A stretch of 64,000 nt of DNA, taken from positions 1-64,000 of the forward strand of contig NZ_JACAWV010000003.1 of NCBI RefSeq assembly GCF_013390595.1, given 5' to 3'. This document shows, in pieces, positions 9,717-19,830 of this stretch; positions within the stretch are counted from its first letter, which is position 1; each line of letters starts with the position of its first letter. The notes under the pieces are model-generated. The model saw only the letters and a program-made list of their open reading frames with translations. It did not search any database and had not been told where the DNA came from. Made by a program: the position numbers and the translations under genes. This DNA comes from Rhizobium sp. RM. GTDB lineage: Bacteria; Pseudomonadota; Alphaproteobacteria; Rhizobiales; Rhizobiaceae.

Positions 9717-9752
9717 GTAAAATAAAAGAGTGCGGCAAATATGGCCGCACTC
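9717..9752 (-). terminator. Intrinsic terminator after hslU
   Basis: GAGTGCGGC (9728-9736) pairs with GCCGCACTC (9744-9752) around a 7-base loop. Read on the minus strand it is followed by a T-rich run (TTTTATTTTA), placed 22 bases after the hslU stop. Confidence 0.85.
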
Positions 9753-9774
9753 CAGATATTATCGGATAAGACGC

Positions 9775-11082
9775 TTAGAGAATATAGCGCGACAAATCTG
9801 TATCGGCAGCAAGATCACCGACATGTTTTCGGACATATTCGTGATCGATCTTCACCGACGAGCCACCACGATCCGGCGCGTTGAACGAAATTTCGTCCAG
9901 AACCCGTTCCATCACCGTTTGCAGACGACGTGCACCTATATTCTCGACAGACGAGTTGAGGTGAACAGCGACATCAGCCAAGGCATCGATCGCATCATCA
10001 GTGAATTCCAGATCCAGTTCTTCCGTCGCCATCAGCGCCTTGTACTGACGGATCAGGCTGGCCTCGGTTTCAGTCAGAATGCGTCGGAAATCTTCCTTGG
10101 TCAGCGGTTTCAGCTCAACGCGGATCGGCAGACGTCCCTGGAGTTCCGGCAACAGGTCGGAGGGCTTCGCCACATGGAAGGCACCGGACGCGATGAACAG
10201 GACGTGATCCGTTTTCACCGGACCATACTTGGTTGAAACAGTCGTGCCCTCAACAAGCGGCAACAGATCGCGCTGCACGCCTTCGCGAGAAACACCTGCC
10301 CCCATACCGCCATCACGTGCGGCGATCTTGTCGATTTCGTCGAGAAACACGATGCCATCGTTTTCCACCGACTTGACCGCCTCGCGCTGGATCATTTCGT
10401 TGTCCAGCAGCTTGTCGGACTCATCACGAATAAGATCGGCATAGGACTTGGAGACCGTCGTGCGAACCTTTTTCGTGCGGCCGCCCATGGCCTTTCCGAA
10501 CATTTCAGAAAGGTTGAGGACGCCGATGTTGGCGCCCGGCATACCGGGAATGTCGAAACCGGGCATGCCAGAACCGGCATCAGCAACCTCGATATCGATT
10601 TCCTTGTCGTCGAGTTCTCCGTCACGCAGCTTCTTGCGGAAGTTTTCGCGCGTTGCAGGGGATGCTGTCGATCCGACCAATGCATCGAGCACACGCTCCT
10701 CGGCGCTGGCATGTGCCTTGGCCTGCACTTCAGCGCGCTTCTTTTCGCGCACCAGTCCGATGCCGATCTCGACGAGATCGCGGATGATCTGCTCGACATC
10801 GCGGCCGACATAGCCAACTTCGGTGAACTTTGTCGCTTCGACCTTGATGAAGGGAGCACCAGCCAGCTTGGCAAGGCGACGGGAGATTTCCGTCTTGCCG
10901 ACACCCGTCGGTCCGATCATCAAGATATTCTTTGGCATGACTTCGTCGCGCAGGCTCTCATCAAGCTGCTGGCGCCGCCAGCGGTTGCGCAGCGCAATAG
11001 CAACAGCGCGTTTCGCATCGTGCTGGCCGATAATGTAACGGTCCAGTTCCGAGACGATTTCCCGGGGAGAAAAAGTGGTCAT
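9775..11082 (-). CDS. hslU: ATP-dependent protease ATPase subunit HslU
   Basis: 435-residue AAA+ unfoldase of the HslUV (ClpYQ) heat-shock protease. The N-terminus TPREIV-like segment and [21 protein letters not shown] are family signatures. Walker A is GPTGVGKT (57-64), Walker B lies in [12 protein letters not shown], and the C-terminal tail DLSRYIL docks into HslV. The length is normal. The ATG at 11082 follows a purine-rich AGAGGAT stretch on the minus strand. It lies 75 bases downstream of hslV on the same strand, so the two form the usual hslVU unit, ending at the terminator near 9717-9752. Confidence 0.97.
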   Translation of the reverse strand: MTTFSPREIVSELDRYIIGQHDAKRAVAIALRNRWRRQQLDESLRDEVMPKNILMIGPTGVGKTEISRRLAKLAGAPFIKVEATKFTEVGYVGRDVEQIIRDLVEIGIGLVREKKRAEVQAKAHASAEERVLDALVGSTASPATRENFRKKLRDGELDDKEIDIEVADAGSGMPGFDIPGMPGANIGVLNLSEMFGKAMGGRTKKVRTTVSKSYADLIRDESDKLLDNEMIQREAVKSVENDGIVFLDEIDKIAARDGGMGAGVSREGVQRDLLPLVEGTTVSTKYGPVKTDHVLFIASGAFHVAKPSDLLPELQGRLPIRVELKPLTKEDFRRILTETEASLIRQYKALMATEELDLEFTDDAIDALADVAVHLNSSVENIGARRLQTVMERVLDEISFNAPDRGGSSVKIDHEYVRKHVGDLAADTDLSRYIL

Positions 11083-11157
11083 CCTATCCTCTTGGCTTTC
11101 CTGCCCCGACCGGCCGTGACGGCCCGGTCCACAGGACCCTTGGGTGAGATAAAATCG

Positions 11158-11682
11158 TTATTCGGCGTCGAGTGTTTCGACGACGAGGTTGTGGTTGGTA
11201 TAAACGCAGATGTCCGCAGCGATATCCAGCGCCTGGCGCGCCACATCTTCCGCAGACTTGTCAGTGTCCATCATGGCGCGCGCCGCCGCGAAAGCATAGT
11301 TGCCGCCAGAGCCAATGGCGATCGCACCATGTTCCGGTTCCAGCACATCTCCATTGCCTGTAATGGCGAGGGTCGTCGACTTGTCGGCAACCAGCATCAT
11401 GGCTTCGAGATTGCGCAGGTACTTGTCCGTGCGCCAATCCTTGGCAAGCTCCACGGCTGCACGCATAAGCTGGCCCGGATATTGTTCGAGTTTCTTCTCA
11501 AGACGATCGAGCAGTGTGAAGGCATCTGCTGTTGCACCAGCAAATCCGGCGATCACTTCGCCCTTGCCGATACGACGGACCTTACGCGCATTGCCCTTCA
11601 TGACGGTCTGGCCGAGGCTTACCTGACCATCGCCAGCCATGACGACCTTGCCGCCTTTTCTGACTGTAATAATAGTTGTCAT
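11158..11682 (-). CDS. hslV: ATP-dependent protease subunit HslV
   Basis: 174-residue proteolytic subunit of HslUV, an N-terminal-threonine hydrolase related to proteasome beta subunits. With the ATG at 11682 the mature protein begins [13 protein letters not shown] after Met removal, exposing the catalytic Thr. [13 protein letters not shown] and the [13 protein letters not shown] segment are family signatures. Upstream in-frame starts would block exposure of the Thr and are rejected. AGGTG lies just upstream on the minus strand. It is divergent from hisB across a 200-base region that must hold both promoters. Confidence 0.96.
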   Translation of the reverse strand: MTTIITVRKGGKVVMAGDGQVSLGQTVMKGNARKVRRIGKGEVIAGFAGATADAFTLLDRLEKKLEQYPGQLMRAAVELAKDWRTDKYLRNLEAMMLVADKSTTLAITGNGDVLEPEHGAIAIGSGGNYAFAAARAMMDTDKSAEDVARQALDIAADICVYTNHNLVVETLDAE

Positions 11683-11882
11683 CAAACACCTGTCTGCCCG
11701 TGTCGGGCGTGTGGTTGGTGGGCCACATCCGGCCCTTTCCGGTTCTATGTAAGTTTGCTTTTTACGATTGCAATCATCCTGTCGGCCGACGTGGGAGGCC
11801 ATACGAGACAAGACGATGGAACAACTGGATATTTGCATTCTGTGCTGATAAGGAACGGCAACATTTCCACGGAGCGGCCAAA

Positions 11883-12479
11883 ATGGCAGAACGTAAAGGC
11901 GAGATTTTCCGCAAAACGAACGAGACATCGGTTTCGATTCGCGTGAATGTCGACGGCACCGGCAAATCGACAATTTCCACTGGCGTGGGATTTTTCGATC
12001 ATATGCTGGACCAACTCAGCCGCCATTCTTTGATCGACATGGAAATCGACGTCAAAGGCGATCTGCATATCGATGACCACCATACCGTCGAAGATACCGG
12101 CATCGCCATCGGCCAGGCAATTGCCAAAGCCCTGGGCGACCGACGCGGCATTACCCGCTATGCCTCGCTCGATCTTGCCATGGACGAAACCATGACAAAG
12201 GCTGCAGTCGACATTTCCGGGCGCCCCTTCCTCGTTTGGAACGTGAATTTTTCCGCACCCAAGATCGGTACATTCGATACTGAACTGGTGCGCGAGTTCT
12301 TCCAGGCTCTGGCGCAGAACGCGGGCATCACCCTGCATATCTTGAACCATTACGGCGCAAACAACCATCATATCGCCGAAACATGCTTCAAGGCCGTTGC
12401 ACGCGTTCTTCGCACCGCAACTGAGATCGATCCCCGGCAGGCAGACCGCGTTCCTTCCACGAAGGGTATGCTTGCCTAA
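11883..12479 (+). CDS. hisB: Imidazoleglycerol-phosphate dehydratase
   Basis: 198-residue monofunctional HisB, catalysing dehydration of imidazole-glycerol phosphate in histidine synthesis. The metal-binding repeats are visible: [26 protein letters not shown], and [12 protein letters not shown] near the C-terminus. There is no histidinol-phosphatase domain, as in most alphaproteobacteria. The ATG at 11883 has GGAG 9 bases upstream. The frame stays open upstream to 11676, but that part has no homology. First gene of a compact his operon. Confidence 0.97.
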   Translation: MAERKGEIFRKTNETSVSIRVNVDGTGKSTISTGVGFFDHMLDQLSRHSLIDMEIDVKGDLHIDDHHTVEDTGIAIGQAIAKALGDRRGITRYASLDLAMDETMTKAAVDISGRPFLVWNVNFSAPKIGTFDTELVREFFQALAQNAGITLHILNHYGANNHHIAETCFKAVARVLRTATEIDPRQADRVPSTKGMLA

Positions 12480-12502
12480 CTGCAAACGCTGTCAGGACGC
12501 CC

Positions 12503-12994
12503 ATGACAAGCTATCTGGTTCTCGAAGCCCCTGGTGGGCCGGACAGAGATCACAGAACGACCCGCTTCATTGCAGACCGTTTCGTCTGGCTGGCACTTTT
12601 TGCGCCGTGGCTCTGGCTTGCCACCAATCGGCTCTGGCTTGCCGCGATCTTAGTATTTGCGGCACTCATCATCGCCGGACAAATCTCTGCATTAGCCGGA
12701 TTCGAACCGGTGGGGCTTCTGGTCGGTCTGGCGATATCCGTCATCACGGCGCTGGAAGGCAGGCATTTTCTGGTCCGCCATCTGCTGAAAAAGGGCTGGC
12801 AGATGAAATCCATCGTTACGGCCCCTGATCTTTCCTCCGCCGAAGACCTATATTTCTCCGAGCGATCCACGGATGTTCCGGACATGACAATCACCCAGCC
12901 AGTATGGGCTCCCAATCCGGAGAAAACTGGCGGAAACAGCTTCATCAACGATCCGGCCGGATCGTTTCTATTCGATCTAAACGGAAGGCGCTGA
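12503..12994 (+). CDS. DUF2628 small membrane protein in the his operon
   Basis: 163-residue protein with two or three hydrophobic segments (about 24-75) and a hydrophilic C-terminal third. It matches the DUF2628 type often found between hisB and hisH in Rhizobiales. The N-terminus [12 protein letters not shown] and the [16 protein letters not shown] segment are the recognisable parts. It begins 23 bases after hisB and ends one base before hisH, so it is translated within the operon. No catalytic motif is visible and its link to histidine synthesis is only positional. Confidence 0.7.
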   Translation: MTSYLVLEAPGGPDRDHRTTRFIADRFVWLALFAPWLWLATNRLWLAAILVFAALIIAGQISALAGFEPVGLLVGLAISVITALEGRHFLVRHLLKKGWQMKSIVTAPDLSSAEDLYFSERSTDVPDMTITQPVWAPNPEKTGGNSFINDPAGSFLFDLNGRR

Positions 12995-12995
12995 C

Positions 12996-13646
12996 ATGCG
13001 TGTCGCGATCATCGACTACGGTTCAGGCAACCTGCGCTCTGCTACAAAAGCTTTCGAGCGCGCCGCCCACGAAGCCGGCATCAATGCAACTATAGAACTG
13101 ACCGACAAGCCGGATCACGTCGCATCGGCAGACCGTATCGTTCTGCCCGGTGTCGGCGCCTACGCCGACTGCCGTGCCGGTCTCGATGCGGTATCCGGCA
13201 TGCACGAGGCACTCGTTGAGGCAGTGGAACACAAGGCACACCCGTTTCTTGGTATCTGCGTCGGTATGCAGCTCATGTCGTCGCGTGGTCTAGAAAAGAC
13301 TGTCAGCCAGGGACTGGGCTGGATCGAGGGCGATGTCGTGGAAATGACCCCTTCCGATCCCAACCTGAAGATCCCGCAGATCGGCTGGAACACGCTGGAA
13401 ATCCGCCATGCGCACCCACTTTTTGACGGCATCAAGACCGGCCCGGATGGCTTGCATGCTTATTTCGTGCATTCCTATCATCTGGCCGCGAAACATCCTG
13501 CCGACGTTATCGCCACAACCAGTTATGGCGGTGCGATGACGGCGTTCGTCGGTCGCGACAACATGGCGGGTGCGCAGTTCCATCCGGAAAAGAGCCAGAC
13601 GCTTGGCCTCGCCCTCATTTCGAATTTCCTGCGTTGGAAGCCCTGA
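12996..13646 (+). CDS. hisH: Imidazole glycerol phosphate synthase, glutaminase subunit HisH
   Basis: 216-residue class I glutamine amidotransferase that feeds ammonia to HisF. The catalytic triad is visible as Cys88 in [10 protein letters not shown], with His196 and Glu198 in FHPEKSQ. The N-terminal [10 protein letters not shown] motif is typical. The ATG at 12996 is separated by one base from the preceding stop, and hisA starts one base after the hisH stop, indicating translational coupling. Acts as a heterodimer with HisF, encoded two genes downstream. Confidence 0.97.
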   Translation: MRVAIIDYGSGNLRSATKAFERAAHEAGINATIELTDKPDHVASADRIVLPGVGAYADCRAGLDAVSGMHEALVEAVEHKAHPFLGICVGMQLMSSRGLEKTVSQGLGWIEGDVVEMTPSDPNLKIPQIGWNTLEIRHAHPLFDGIKTGPDGLHAYFVHSYHLAAKHPADVIATTSYGGAMTAFVGRDNMAGAQFHPEKSQTLGLALISNFLRWKP

Positions 13647-13647
13647 C

Positions 13648-14397
13648 ATGATCCTTTTTCCTGCAATCGACCTTAAAGACGGCCAGTGCGTTCGCCTGAA
13701 ACTTGGCGATATGGACCAGGCAACCGTCTACAACACCGACCCCGGCGCACAGGCAAAAGCCTTCGAGGACCAGGGTTTCGAATGGCTGCATGTCGTGGAT
13801 CTGAACGGTGCTTTTGCCGGCGAGAGTGTGAACGGCGCTGCCGTCGATGCGATTCTCAAGGCGACAAAAAATCCGGTGCAACTCGGCGGCGGCATTCGCA
13901 CGCTCGATCATATCGAAGCATGGCTAACGCGCGGGCTTGCCCGCGTCATTCTCGGCACGGTCGCGGTCCGCGATCCGGTGCTGGTGCTGGAAGCTTGCAA
14001 ACGTTTCCCCGGTCAGGTGGCCGTGGGGATCGATGCCAAGGGCGGCAAGGTGGCCGTTGAGGGCTGGGCAGAAGCGTCAGAGCTCGGTGTTATCGAACTT
14101 GCCAAGCGCTTCGAAGGTGCTGGCGTTGCCGCTATCATCTACACCGACATCGACCGCGATGGTATTCTGGCAGGTATCAACTGGTCGTCGACACTCGAAC
14201 TGGCCAATGCGGTTTCCATTCCAGTGATCGCCTCTGGTGGACTGGCCTCCATAGACGACATCAAACGCATGCTTGAACCAGATGCGGCAAAGCTCGAAGG
14301 CGCGATTTCCGGCCGCGCGCTTTATGATGGGCGGATTGATCCGGCAGAAGCCCTTGCGCTTATTCGGGCAGCTCGAAACAAGGAGGCAGGCGCATGA
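13648..14397 (+). CDS. hisA: Phosphoribosylformimino-AICAR-P isomerase HisA
   Basis: 249-residue beta/alpha-barrel isomerase (ProFAR isomerase). The N-terminal [14 protein letters not shown] supplies catalytic Asp8, and [12 protein letters not shown] carries the second acid. The two phosphate-binding halves (LGGGIRT and [11 protein letters not shown]) are visible. An in-frame extension upstream into hisH is rejected because homology starts at MILFPAID. The stop overlaps the hisF start as ATGA, so the two are translationally coupled. Confidence 0.97.
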   Translation: MILFPAIDLKDGQCVRLKLGDMDQATVYNTDPGAQAKAFEDQGFEWLHVVDLNGAFAGESVNGAAVDAILKATKNPVQLGGGIRTLDHIEAWLTRGLARVILGTVAVRDPVLVLEACKRFPGQVAVGIDAKGGKVAVEGWAEASELGVIELAKRFEGAGVAAIIYTDIDRDGILAGINWSSTLELANAVSIPVIASGGLASIDDIKRMLEPDAAKLEGAISGRALYDGRIDPAEALALIRAARNKEAGA

Positions 14398-15170
14398 CAC
14401 TCAAAGCACGCGTTATTCCATGTCTTGATGTGAAGGACGGCCGCGTCGTCAAGGGTGTCAATTTCGTCGACCTGATCGATGCGGGAGACCCCGTCGAAGC
14501 AGCGAAAGCGTATGACGCAGCCGGTGCCGATGAACTTTGTTTCCTCGATATCACCGCCTCCTCCGACAATCGCGACACAATTTTCGACGTCGTCTCACGG
14601 ACTGCCGACCATTGCTTCATGCCTGTGACGGTTGGCGGCGGCGTTCGCAGTGTCGGCGATATCCGCAAGCTTCTGCTGTGCGGCGCCGATAAGGTGTCGA
14701 TCAACTCTGCTGCCGTCAAGGACCCGGATTTCGTAGCGCAGGCCGCCGACAAATTCGGCAACCAGTGCATCGTCGTATCCATAGACGCCAAAAGAGTCTC
14801 GGGCGATGGCGAGACTGCCCGCTGGGAAATCTTTACCCATGGCGGGCGACAATCCACCGGCATCGATGCGGTAGAGTTCGCTATCAAGATGGTCGAGCGT
14901 GGCGCTGGTGAGCTGCTCGTCACCTCCATGGACCGGGATGGCACAAAAAGCGGTTACGATATCGCCTTAACGCGCGCCATCGCCGACCAGGTTCGGGTAC
15001 CGGTCATTGCCTCCGGAGGCGTCGGCAACCTCGATGATCTGGTGGCCGGTGTTCGTGATGGTCACGCGACGGCCGTGCTCGCGGCATCCATTTTCCACTT
15101 CGGCACTTACTCTATCGGCGAAGCCAAGGCCTATATGGCCAACCATGGCATCGCCATGCGCCTCGACTGA
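14394..15170 (+). CDS. hisF: Imidazole glycerol phosphate synthase, cyclase subunit HisF
   Basis: 258-residue beta/alpha-barrel synthase subunit forming imidazole-glycerol phosphate and AICAR with ammonia from HisH. Catalytic acids are Asp11 in [13 protein letters not shown] and the Asp in [12 protein letters not shown]. Phosphate loops VGGGVRS and [11 protein letters not shown] are present. The start overlaps the hisA stop by four bases (ATGA). Length is normal. Confidence 0.97.
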   Translation: MTLKARVIPCLDVKDGRVVKGVNFVDLIDAGDPVEAAKAYDAAGADELCFLDITASSDNRDTIFDVVSRTADHCFMPVTVGGGVRSVGDIRKLLLCGADKVSINSAAVKDPDFVAQAADKFGNQCIVVSIDAKRVSGDGETARWEIFTHGGRQSTGIDAVEFAIKMVERGAGELLVTSMDRDGTKSGYDIALTRAIADQVRVPVIASGGVGNLDDLVAGVRDGHATAVLAASIFHFGTYSIGEAKAYMANHGIAMRLD

Positions 15171-15184
15171 CAGCAGGAAACATC

Positions 15185-15508
15185 ATGAGCGCATTTTCCC
15201 TTTCTGATCTGGAACGCATCGTCGCAACCCGTGCAGCCGCGTCCCCGGACGAATCCTGGACCGCAAAGCTTGTTGCGTCGGGCCAGGAGCGCGCGGCCAA
15301 AAAGCTCGGTGAAGAAGCCATTGAGACAGTGATCGCCGCAATTGCCAAAGATCACGACGGCCTGAAAAACGAGGCCGCCGATCTGCTCTTCCATCTGCTG
15401 GTGGTTTTGAAGATTGCCGATATCCCCCTGGCCGACGTTTTTGCGGAGCTTGAGCGCCGCACCGGCCAGACCGGCCTTCAGGAAAAAGCATCGAGGCCGA
15501 AATCATGA
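15185..15508 (+). CDS. hisE: Phosphoribosyl-ATP pyrophosphatase HisE
   Basis: 107-residue stand-alone HisE, hydrolysing phosphoribosyl-ATP to phosphoribosyl-AMP. The helical MazG-like motifs [13 protein letters not shown] and [13 protein letters not shown] carry the Glu/Asp metal ligands. No HisI domain is fused, so hisI must be elsewhere. The ATG at 15185 is 14 bases after hisF with an AGGA stretch upstream. The stop overlaps the coaA start as ATGA. Confidence 0.95.
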   Translation: MSAFSLSDLERIVATRAAASPDESWTAKLVASGQERAAKKLGEEAIETVIAAIAKDHDGLKNEAADLLFHLLVVLKIADIPLADVFAELERRTGQTGLQEKASRPKS

Positions 15509-16506
15509 CGACCATGGCACGCAGCGGGGAGAGAGGCATGCCAGGAACACTCGATCACTTTCGCGCCGATGAATATTCGCCCTACCACTTCTTCAGCTCG
15601 GAAGAATGGGCAAAGTTTCGCGCAGACACACCGCTCACCCTCTCGGGTGATGAAGTAAAACGGCTTCGTTCGCTGGACGACCCAATCGATCTGGATGAAG
15701 TACGGCGGATCTATCTTTCGCTTTCACGCCTGCTCTCGTCGCACGTGGAGGCGTCACAGCTTCTTTTCGAACAGCGCAACCGCTTCCTGAACATGGCTGA
15801 CGTCAACAAGACGCCCTTCGTGATCGGTATTGCCGGGTCGGTGGCTGTGGGCAAATCGACAACCGCGCGTATCCTGAAAGAACTGCTGGCCCGCTGGCCA
15901 TCCAGCCCAAAGGTCGACCTGATCACCACGGATGGATTTCTTTATCCGAACGAGGTTTTGCGCCGCGACAACCTGATGGAGCGCAAGGGTTTTCCCGAAA
16001 GTTACGATATCGGCGCATTGCTGCGCTTCCTTTCGGCGATCAAGGCGGGGCAACCGAACGTAAAAGCACCGCGCTACTCGCACTTGACCTACGATGTATT
16101 GCCTAACGAATACACCATCGTCGATCAGCCGGACATCCTGATCTTCGAGGGCATCAATGTTCTGCAATCGCGGGATTTACCGGCCGGCGGGCGCATCGTT
16201 CCCATCGTTTCCGATTTCTTCGACTTCTCGATCTATATCGATGCGGACGAGGGTCTCATTCACAACTGGTATGTGAACCGGTTCATGAATCTTCGGAAAA
16301 CCGCATTCCGCGACCCGAACTCCTTCTTCAACCGTTATGCCTCGATCAGCGAAGATGCAGCACTGAGCATTGCGGAGGGTCTCTGGCAGAATATCAATCT
16401 GAAAAACCTCCGCCAGAACATCCTGCCGACGCGACCACGCGCCGATCTCATTCTCAGCAAAGGCAAGAACCACCTGATCGAGACGGTGGCCCTGCGCAAA
16501 CTCTGA
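15505..16506 (+). CDS. coaA: Type I pantothenate kinase
   Basis: 333-residue type I (CoaA) kinase, the first step of coenzyme A synthesis. The P-loop GSVAVGKST spans 111-119, and [17 protein letters not shown] and EGINVLQ are family motifs. The first possible start (15505) overlaps the hisE stop as ATGA with GAGG upstream. A second ATG at 15538 also has good purines upstream and gives a 322-residue form closer to most homologues, so the exact start is uncertain. It is the last gene of the his operon, an arrangement common in Rhizobiales. Confidence 0.93.
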   Translation: MTTMARSGERGMPGTLDHFRADEYSPYHFFSSEEWAKFRADTPLTLSGDEVKRLRSLDDPIDLDEVRRIYLSLSRLLSSHVEASQLLFEQRNRFLNMADVNKTPFVIGIAGSVAVGKSTTARILKELLARWPSSPKVDLITTDGFLYPNEVLRRDNLMERKGFPESYDIGALLRFLSAIKAGQPNVKAPRYSHLTYDVLPNEYTIVDQPDILIFEGINVLQSRDLPAGGRIVPIVSDFFDFSIYIDADEGLIHNWYVNRFMNLRKTAFRDPNSFFNRYASISEDAALSIAEGLWQNINLKNLRQNILPTRPRADLILSKGKNHLIETVALRKL

Positions 16507-16523
16507 CAAAGCGCTTCTGTGCG

Positions 16524-16554
16524 GAGCGCTCGTGCAGAGGTACGCACAGCGCTC
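16524..16554. repeat. Hairpin between coaA and arfB
   Basis: GAGCGCT (16524-16530) pairs with AGCGCTC (16548-16554), extended inside by GTGC/GCAC across a one-base bulge. It lies between convergent genes and may act as a weak bidirectional terminator, although no T-run follows on either strand. Confidence 0.45.
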
Positions 16555-16988
16555 TAGTCTCCAGAGGGTTTGCCGCGCATCTTCTTGACGTCGGAACGAC
16601 CGGACTTTTCCTTCAGCCGGCGTTCCACGGAACCGCGGGTCGGCTTGGTTGCTTTTCGGACAGGCGGCGGTGGCGCGGCCGCTTCGAGAATAAGCTCCTT
16701 GAGACGGTCGCGGGCGTCTTCGCGGTTTCTGTCCTGGCTTCGAAACCTGCTTGCTTCGATCATCAGCACGCCGTCCTTGGATACGCGCCTACCGCCAATC
16801 CTGATGGCGTTGGTTTTGACGCGGTCCGTAAGTGAGGGCGAACCGGCAATATCGAAGAAAAGCTGAACTGCCGTCGAAACCTTGTTGACGTTCTGGCCAC
16901 CCGGACCGCCGGACAAGACGAATTGCTCCGTCAGCTCCCAGCTGGCAATGGTGATACGGTTACTGATGTAAAGCGGGGCGCTGGCCAT
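16554..16988 (-). CDS. arfB: Peptidyl-tRNA hydrolase ArfB (YaeJ)
   Basis: 144-residue release-factor-like ribosome rescue factor. It hydrolyses peptidyl-tRNA on stalled non-stop ribosomes. The catalytic GGQ (30-32) sits in LSGGPGGQNVNKVST. The basic C-terminal tail (about 115-144, rich in Lys and Arg) is the part that enters the empty mRNA channel. There is no codon-recognition domain, and the length is right for ArfB, not RF1/RF2. The ATG at 16988 has purines GGAGAAAGATC upstream on the minus strand. It probably forms a single-gene unit after pckA. Confidence 0.94.
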   Translation of the reverse strand: MASAPLYISNRITIASWELTEQFVLSGGPGGQNVNKVSTAVQLFFDIAGSPSLTDRVKTNAIRIGGRRVSKDGVLMIEASRFRSQDRNREDARDRLKELILEAAAPPPPVRKATKPTRGSVERRLKEKSGRSDVKKMRGKPSGD

Positions 16989-17040
16989 GATCTTTCTCCG
17001 CGCCGGTCATGCCACAGATCTTCAAGAATGAAAACAGCGG

Positions 17041-17073
17041 CAAAAACGGAAGAACCCGGCACTAAGGCCGGGT
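17041..17073 (-). terminator. Intrinsic terminator after pckA
   Basis: ACCCGGC (17054-17060) pairs with GCCGGGT (17067-17073) around a 6-base loop. On the minus strand it is followed by TTCTTCCGTTTTT, about 30 bases after the pckA stop. Confidence 0.75.
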
Positions 17074-17104
17074 CCCCTCCTCTCCCACTAACGCAGGATG
17101 CCAT

Positions 17105-18715
17105 TCATTCAGCGGCAATCAAAAGCCCGGGCGCCGCGTCGCGAACCGTGCTGTCGACGTGATCTTCGAACTTTGTGAAGTTCGCCACGAACATCGAGAC
17201 CAGCTTCTTGGCCTGCGCATCGTAAGCGGCACCGTCAGCCCAAGTCGAGCGCGGATCGAGGATCGCATTGTCGACGCCGTCGAGAGACAGCGGTACTGCG
17301 AAACCGAAATTCGCGTCGGTACGGAACTGAGCATTCTTCAGTTCGCCGGTCAGAGCAGCGGTCAGCAGGGCACGGGTCGCCTTGATCGGCATGCGCTTGC
17401 CGATGCCGTACGCGCCACCGGTCCAACCGGTGTTGACCAGCCAGCAGTCAACGCCATGCTTGCCGATCAGTTCACGCAGCAGATTGCCGTATTCGGCCGG
17501 ATGACGCGGCATGAAAGGTGCGCCGAAGCATGTCGAGAACGTTGCTTCCGGTTCCGTCACGCCCTTTTCCGTACCAGCGACCTTTGCGGTGTAACCGGAC
17601 AGGAAGTGGTACATCGCCTGCTCCGGTGTCAGCCGGGCAATCGGAGGCAGGACGCCGAAGGCATCAGCCGTCAGCATGATGATCGTCTTCGGATGGCCGG
17701 CAATACCGGTTTCCGATGCGTTCGGGATGAAGTGCAGCGGGTAGGCACTGCGGGTATTTTCCGTCAGCGAATTGTCGTTGAAATCCGGAACACGGTTTTC
17801 ATCGAGAACGACATTTTCCAGAACGGTGCCGAAACGTCGTGTTGCGGCGTAGATTTCTGGCTCAGCCTCTGCCGAAAGCTTGATCGCCTTTGCATAGCAG
17901 CCGCCTTCGAAATTGAAGATACCGTGCTCACCCCAGCCATGTTCGTCGTCACCGATCAGTGTGCGCGACGGATCAGCCGAGAGCGTGGTCTTGCCGGTGC
18001 CGGACAGGCCGAAGAATACGGCAGAGTCACCTGCCGGACCGACGTTGGCCGAACAATGCATGGGCATGACGCCCTTGGCTGGCAGCAGATAGTTCAAAAC
18101 GGTGAAGACCGACTTCTTGTTTTCGCCAGCGTAAGACGTACCGCCAATCAGCACGAGGCCCTTGGTCAGATCGCAGGCAATGACGGTTTCCGAACGAACG
18201 CCATGGCGCGCCGGATCTGCCTTGAAGCTCGGAAGATTGATGATCGTCAGCTTCTGGCTGAACGATGCAAGCGCTTCCTTCTTCGGGCGGATCAACAGAT
18301 TGCGAATGAACAGCGAATGCCAGGCGAGTTCGGTGACAACGCGTGTCGGAAGCGCATTTTCCTCATCCGCACCACCGATCAGATCCTGAACGTAAAGCGT
18401 TTTTCCAGCCGCATGAGCGAGCATGTCCTGGTGCAGAATCTTGAAGTGTTCGGGTGACAGCGGTTTGTTGTTGTCCCACCAGATCTTGTCTTCGGTCGAG
18501 GCATCGCGGACGACGAACTTGTCCTTCGGCGAACGGCCGGTGTGCTGGCCGGTAACGGCGCGAAGTGCACCGTCAATGGTCAGTTCCGCTTCGCCGTTGC
18601 GGATTGCCTGCTCATAAAGTTCGCTTTCGTTGAGGTTATAAAAGACCTGAAAAGCCTCTCCCAGTCCGAGTTCCGAAACTCCGTTGGCAGGATTATGAAC
18701 CCCAAGCTCATTCAT
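17105..18715 (-). CDS. pckA: Phosphoenolpyruvate carboxykinase (ATP)
   Basis: 536-residue ATP-dependent PEP carboxykinase, the gluconeogenic step from oxaloacetate to PEP. The kinase P-loop GLSGTGKTT spans 236-244, followed by the metal site LIGDDEHGW (253-261). [12 protein letters not shown] (57-68) binds substrate. The ATG at 18715 gives [12 protein letters not shown]; the open frame extends upstream without homology. In Agrobacterium, pckA is reported as acid-inducible and dependent on ChvG-ChvI. Here it lies divergent from chvI, with 338 bases between the starts. It ends at a minus-strand terminator. Confidence 0.97.
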   Translation of the reverse strand: MNELGVHNPANGVSELGLGEAFQVFYNLNESELYEQAIRNGEAELTIDGALRAVTGQHTGRSPKDKFVVRDASTEDKIWWDNNKPLSPEHFKILHQDMLAHAAGKTLYVQDLIGGADEENALPTRVVTELAWHSLFIRNLLIRPKKEALASFSQKLTIINLPSFKADPARHGVRSETVIACDLTKGLVLIGGTSYAGENKKSVFTVLNYLLPAKGVMPMHCSANVGPAGDSAVFFGLSGTGKTTLSADPSRTLIGDDEHGWGEHGIFNFEGGCYAKAIKLSAEAEPEIYAATRRFGTVLENVVLDENRVPDFNDNSLTENTRSAYPLHFIPNASETGIAGHPKTIIMLTADAFGVLPPIARLTPEQAMYHFLSGYTAKVAGTEKGVTEPEATFSTCFGAPFMPRHPAEYGNLLRELIGKHGVDCWLVNTGWTGGAYGIGKRMPIKATRALLTAALTGELKNAQFRTDANFGFAVPLSLDGVDNAILDPRSTWADGAAYDAQAKKLVSMFVANFTKFEDHVDSTVRDAAPGLLIAAE

Positions 18716-18831
18716 GACGCGTTCCTTAGTTGAGAAAGATAAGGCCGTTGAAATTTCCTTGAAAATACGTGCTGGCTTTTGGAAACGCAAGAGCGGCATT
18801 TTAAATAATATAGCAATTTCAATATATTAAT

Positions 18832-18863
18832 CGATTTAAAAGATTTTATTTCTTTTTAAATCG
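18832..18863. repeat. Perfect 10-bp inverted repeat in the pckA/chvI gap
   Basis: CGATTTAAAA (18832-18841) and TTTTAAATCG (18854-18863) flank a 12-base A+T-rich spacer. It is 117 bases upstream of the pckA start. No gene upstream on either strand needs a terminator here, so a regulator site or promoter element is more likely. Confidence 0.5.
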
Positions 18864-18894
18864 GTTGAAGTCGCATTAGAATCCATTGGAATGC

Positions 18895-18906
18895 ATTTCC
18901 GGAAAT
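18895..18906. repeat. 12-bp perfect palindrome upstream of chvI
   Basis: ATTTCCGGAAAT reads the same on both strands. It is nested with an offset TGGAAT/ATTCCA pair (18887-18892 and 18905-18910). It is about 150 bases upstream of the chvI start, a plausible activator position. Confidence 0.35.
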
Positions 18907-19053
18907 TCCATCGCCTCAACTTTGATCGACACCCGCCCTTTTTGCTTTGCCACAATTTGTTCCACCTTTATACTCATGAGGGGAACTCACGGCGCATAAC
19001 CTGGCTGGGTGAATGTCGGGAGTAACGATAGAATGACGATGGAGACCAACTAC

Positions 19054-19779
19054 ATGCAGACAATCGCGCTTGTGGACGACGACCGGAATATTCTTACTTC
19101 GGTATCGATCGCGCTTGAAGCCGAAGGCTACAGGGTCGAAACGTATACGGACGGTGCTTCCGCACTGGACGGGTTGATTGCGCGCCCGCCGCAGCTCGCC
19201 ATCTTCGACATCAAGATGCCGCGTATGGACGGAATGGAACTGTTGCGCCGCCTGCGACAGAAGTCCGATCTGCCGGTTATTTTCCTGACCTCGAAGGACG
19301 AGGAAATCGATGAGCTCTTCGGCCTGAAGATGGGTGCCGACGACTTCATCACCAAACCGTTTTCGCAGCGACTGCTCGTCGAGCGCGTCAAGGCAATTCT
19401 GCGCCGTGCCAGCAGCAGGGAAGCATCCGCTGCAACCGGAAGCACGCTCAAGCCGACGGCCGATCAACAGGCCCGAACGCTGGAACGTGGTCAGCTTGCA
19501 ATGGATCAGGAACGCCATACCTGCACCTGGAAGGGTGAACCGGTCACTTTGACGGTAACCGAATTCCTTATTCTGCACTCGCTTGCGCAGCGCCCCGGCG
19601 TCGTGAAGAGCCGCGACGCACTGATGGATGCGGCCTATGACGAGCAGGTCTATGTTGACGATCGCACGATCGACAGCCACATCAAGCGGCTTCGCAAGAA
19701 GTTCAAGCTGGTCGATGGCGACTTCGACATGATTGAAACGCTTTACGGCGTAGGCTATCGCTTCCGCGAAGCAGCGTGA
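19054..19779 (+). CDS. chvI: Response regulator ChvI
   Basis: 241-residue OmpR/PhoB-type regulator of the ChvG-ChvI (ExoS-ChvI) system controlling acid response, envelope and virulence or symbiosis genes. The receiver has acidic residues DDD at 8-10, phosphorylation site Asp52 in [11 protein letters not shown] and the Lys in ITKPFSQR. The winged-helix domain ends with IKRLRKKFK and [12 protein letters not shown] choose ATG 19054 because GGAG precedes it by 9 bases and Asp52 then matches published numbering. In-frame ATGs at 19033 and 19039 are alternatives. chvG follows downstream, beginning 52 bases after the stop. Confidence 0.96.
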   Translation: MQTIALVDDDRNILTSVSIALEAEGYRVETYTDGASALDGLIARPPQLAIFDIKMPRMDGMELLRRLRQKSDLPVIFLTSKDEEIDELFGLKMGADDFITKPFSQRLLVERVKAILRRASSREASAATGSTLKPTADQQARTLERGQLAMDQERHTCTWKGEPVTLTVTEFLILHSLAQRPGVVKSRDALMDAAYDEQVYVDDRTIDSHIKRLRKKFKLVDGDFDMIETLYGVGYRFREAA

Positions 19780-19800
19780 GAACAGCCTGAATAGGCGTCG

Positions 19801-19816
19801 ACCACGTTAACGTGGT
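19801..19816. repeat. 16-bp perfect palindrome between chvI and chvG
   Basis: ACCACGTTAACGTGGT is fully self-complementary. It lies 22 bases after the chvI stop and 15 bases before the chvG start, partly overlapping the leader that carries the chvG ribosome-binding site. It could be a protein site or an mRNA hairpin controlling chvG translation. Confidence 0.5.
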
Positions 19817-19830
19817 TGAGAGGACATGAC

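Larger units (their letters stand above)
18716..19053. promoter_or_regulatory. Divergent regulatory region between pckA and chvI
   Basis: This 338-base gap holds the promoters of both genes. Positions about 18800-18860 are strongly A+T-rich and carry a 10-bp inverted repeat (18832-18863). A second palindrome lies at 18895-18906. I cannot assign -35/-10 elements with confidence. No small gene is supported. Confidence 0.6.

Noticed and set aside
15741-15756. CACGTG copy considered as a parS site
   Set aside because: Lies in coaA and lacks the TTTCAC...GTGAAA flanks, so it is chance. The same applies to copies near 3393, 7996 and 62988.
17159-18457. 432-codon open frame antisense to pckA
   Set aside because: Shadow of pckA with no start signal or domain.
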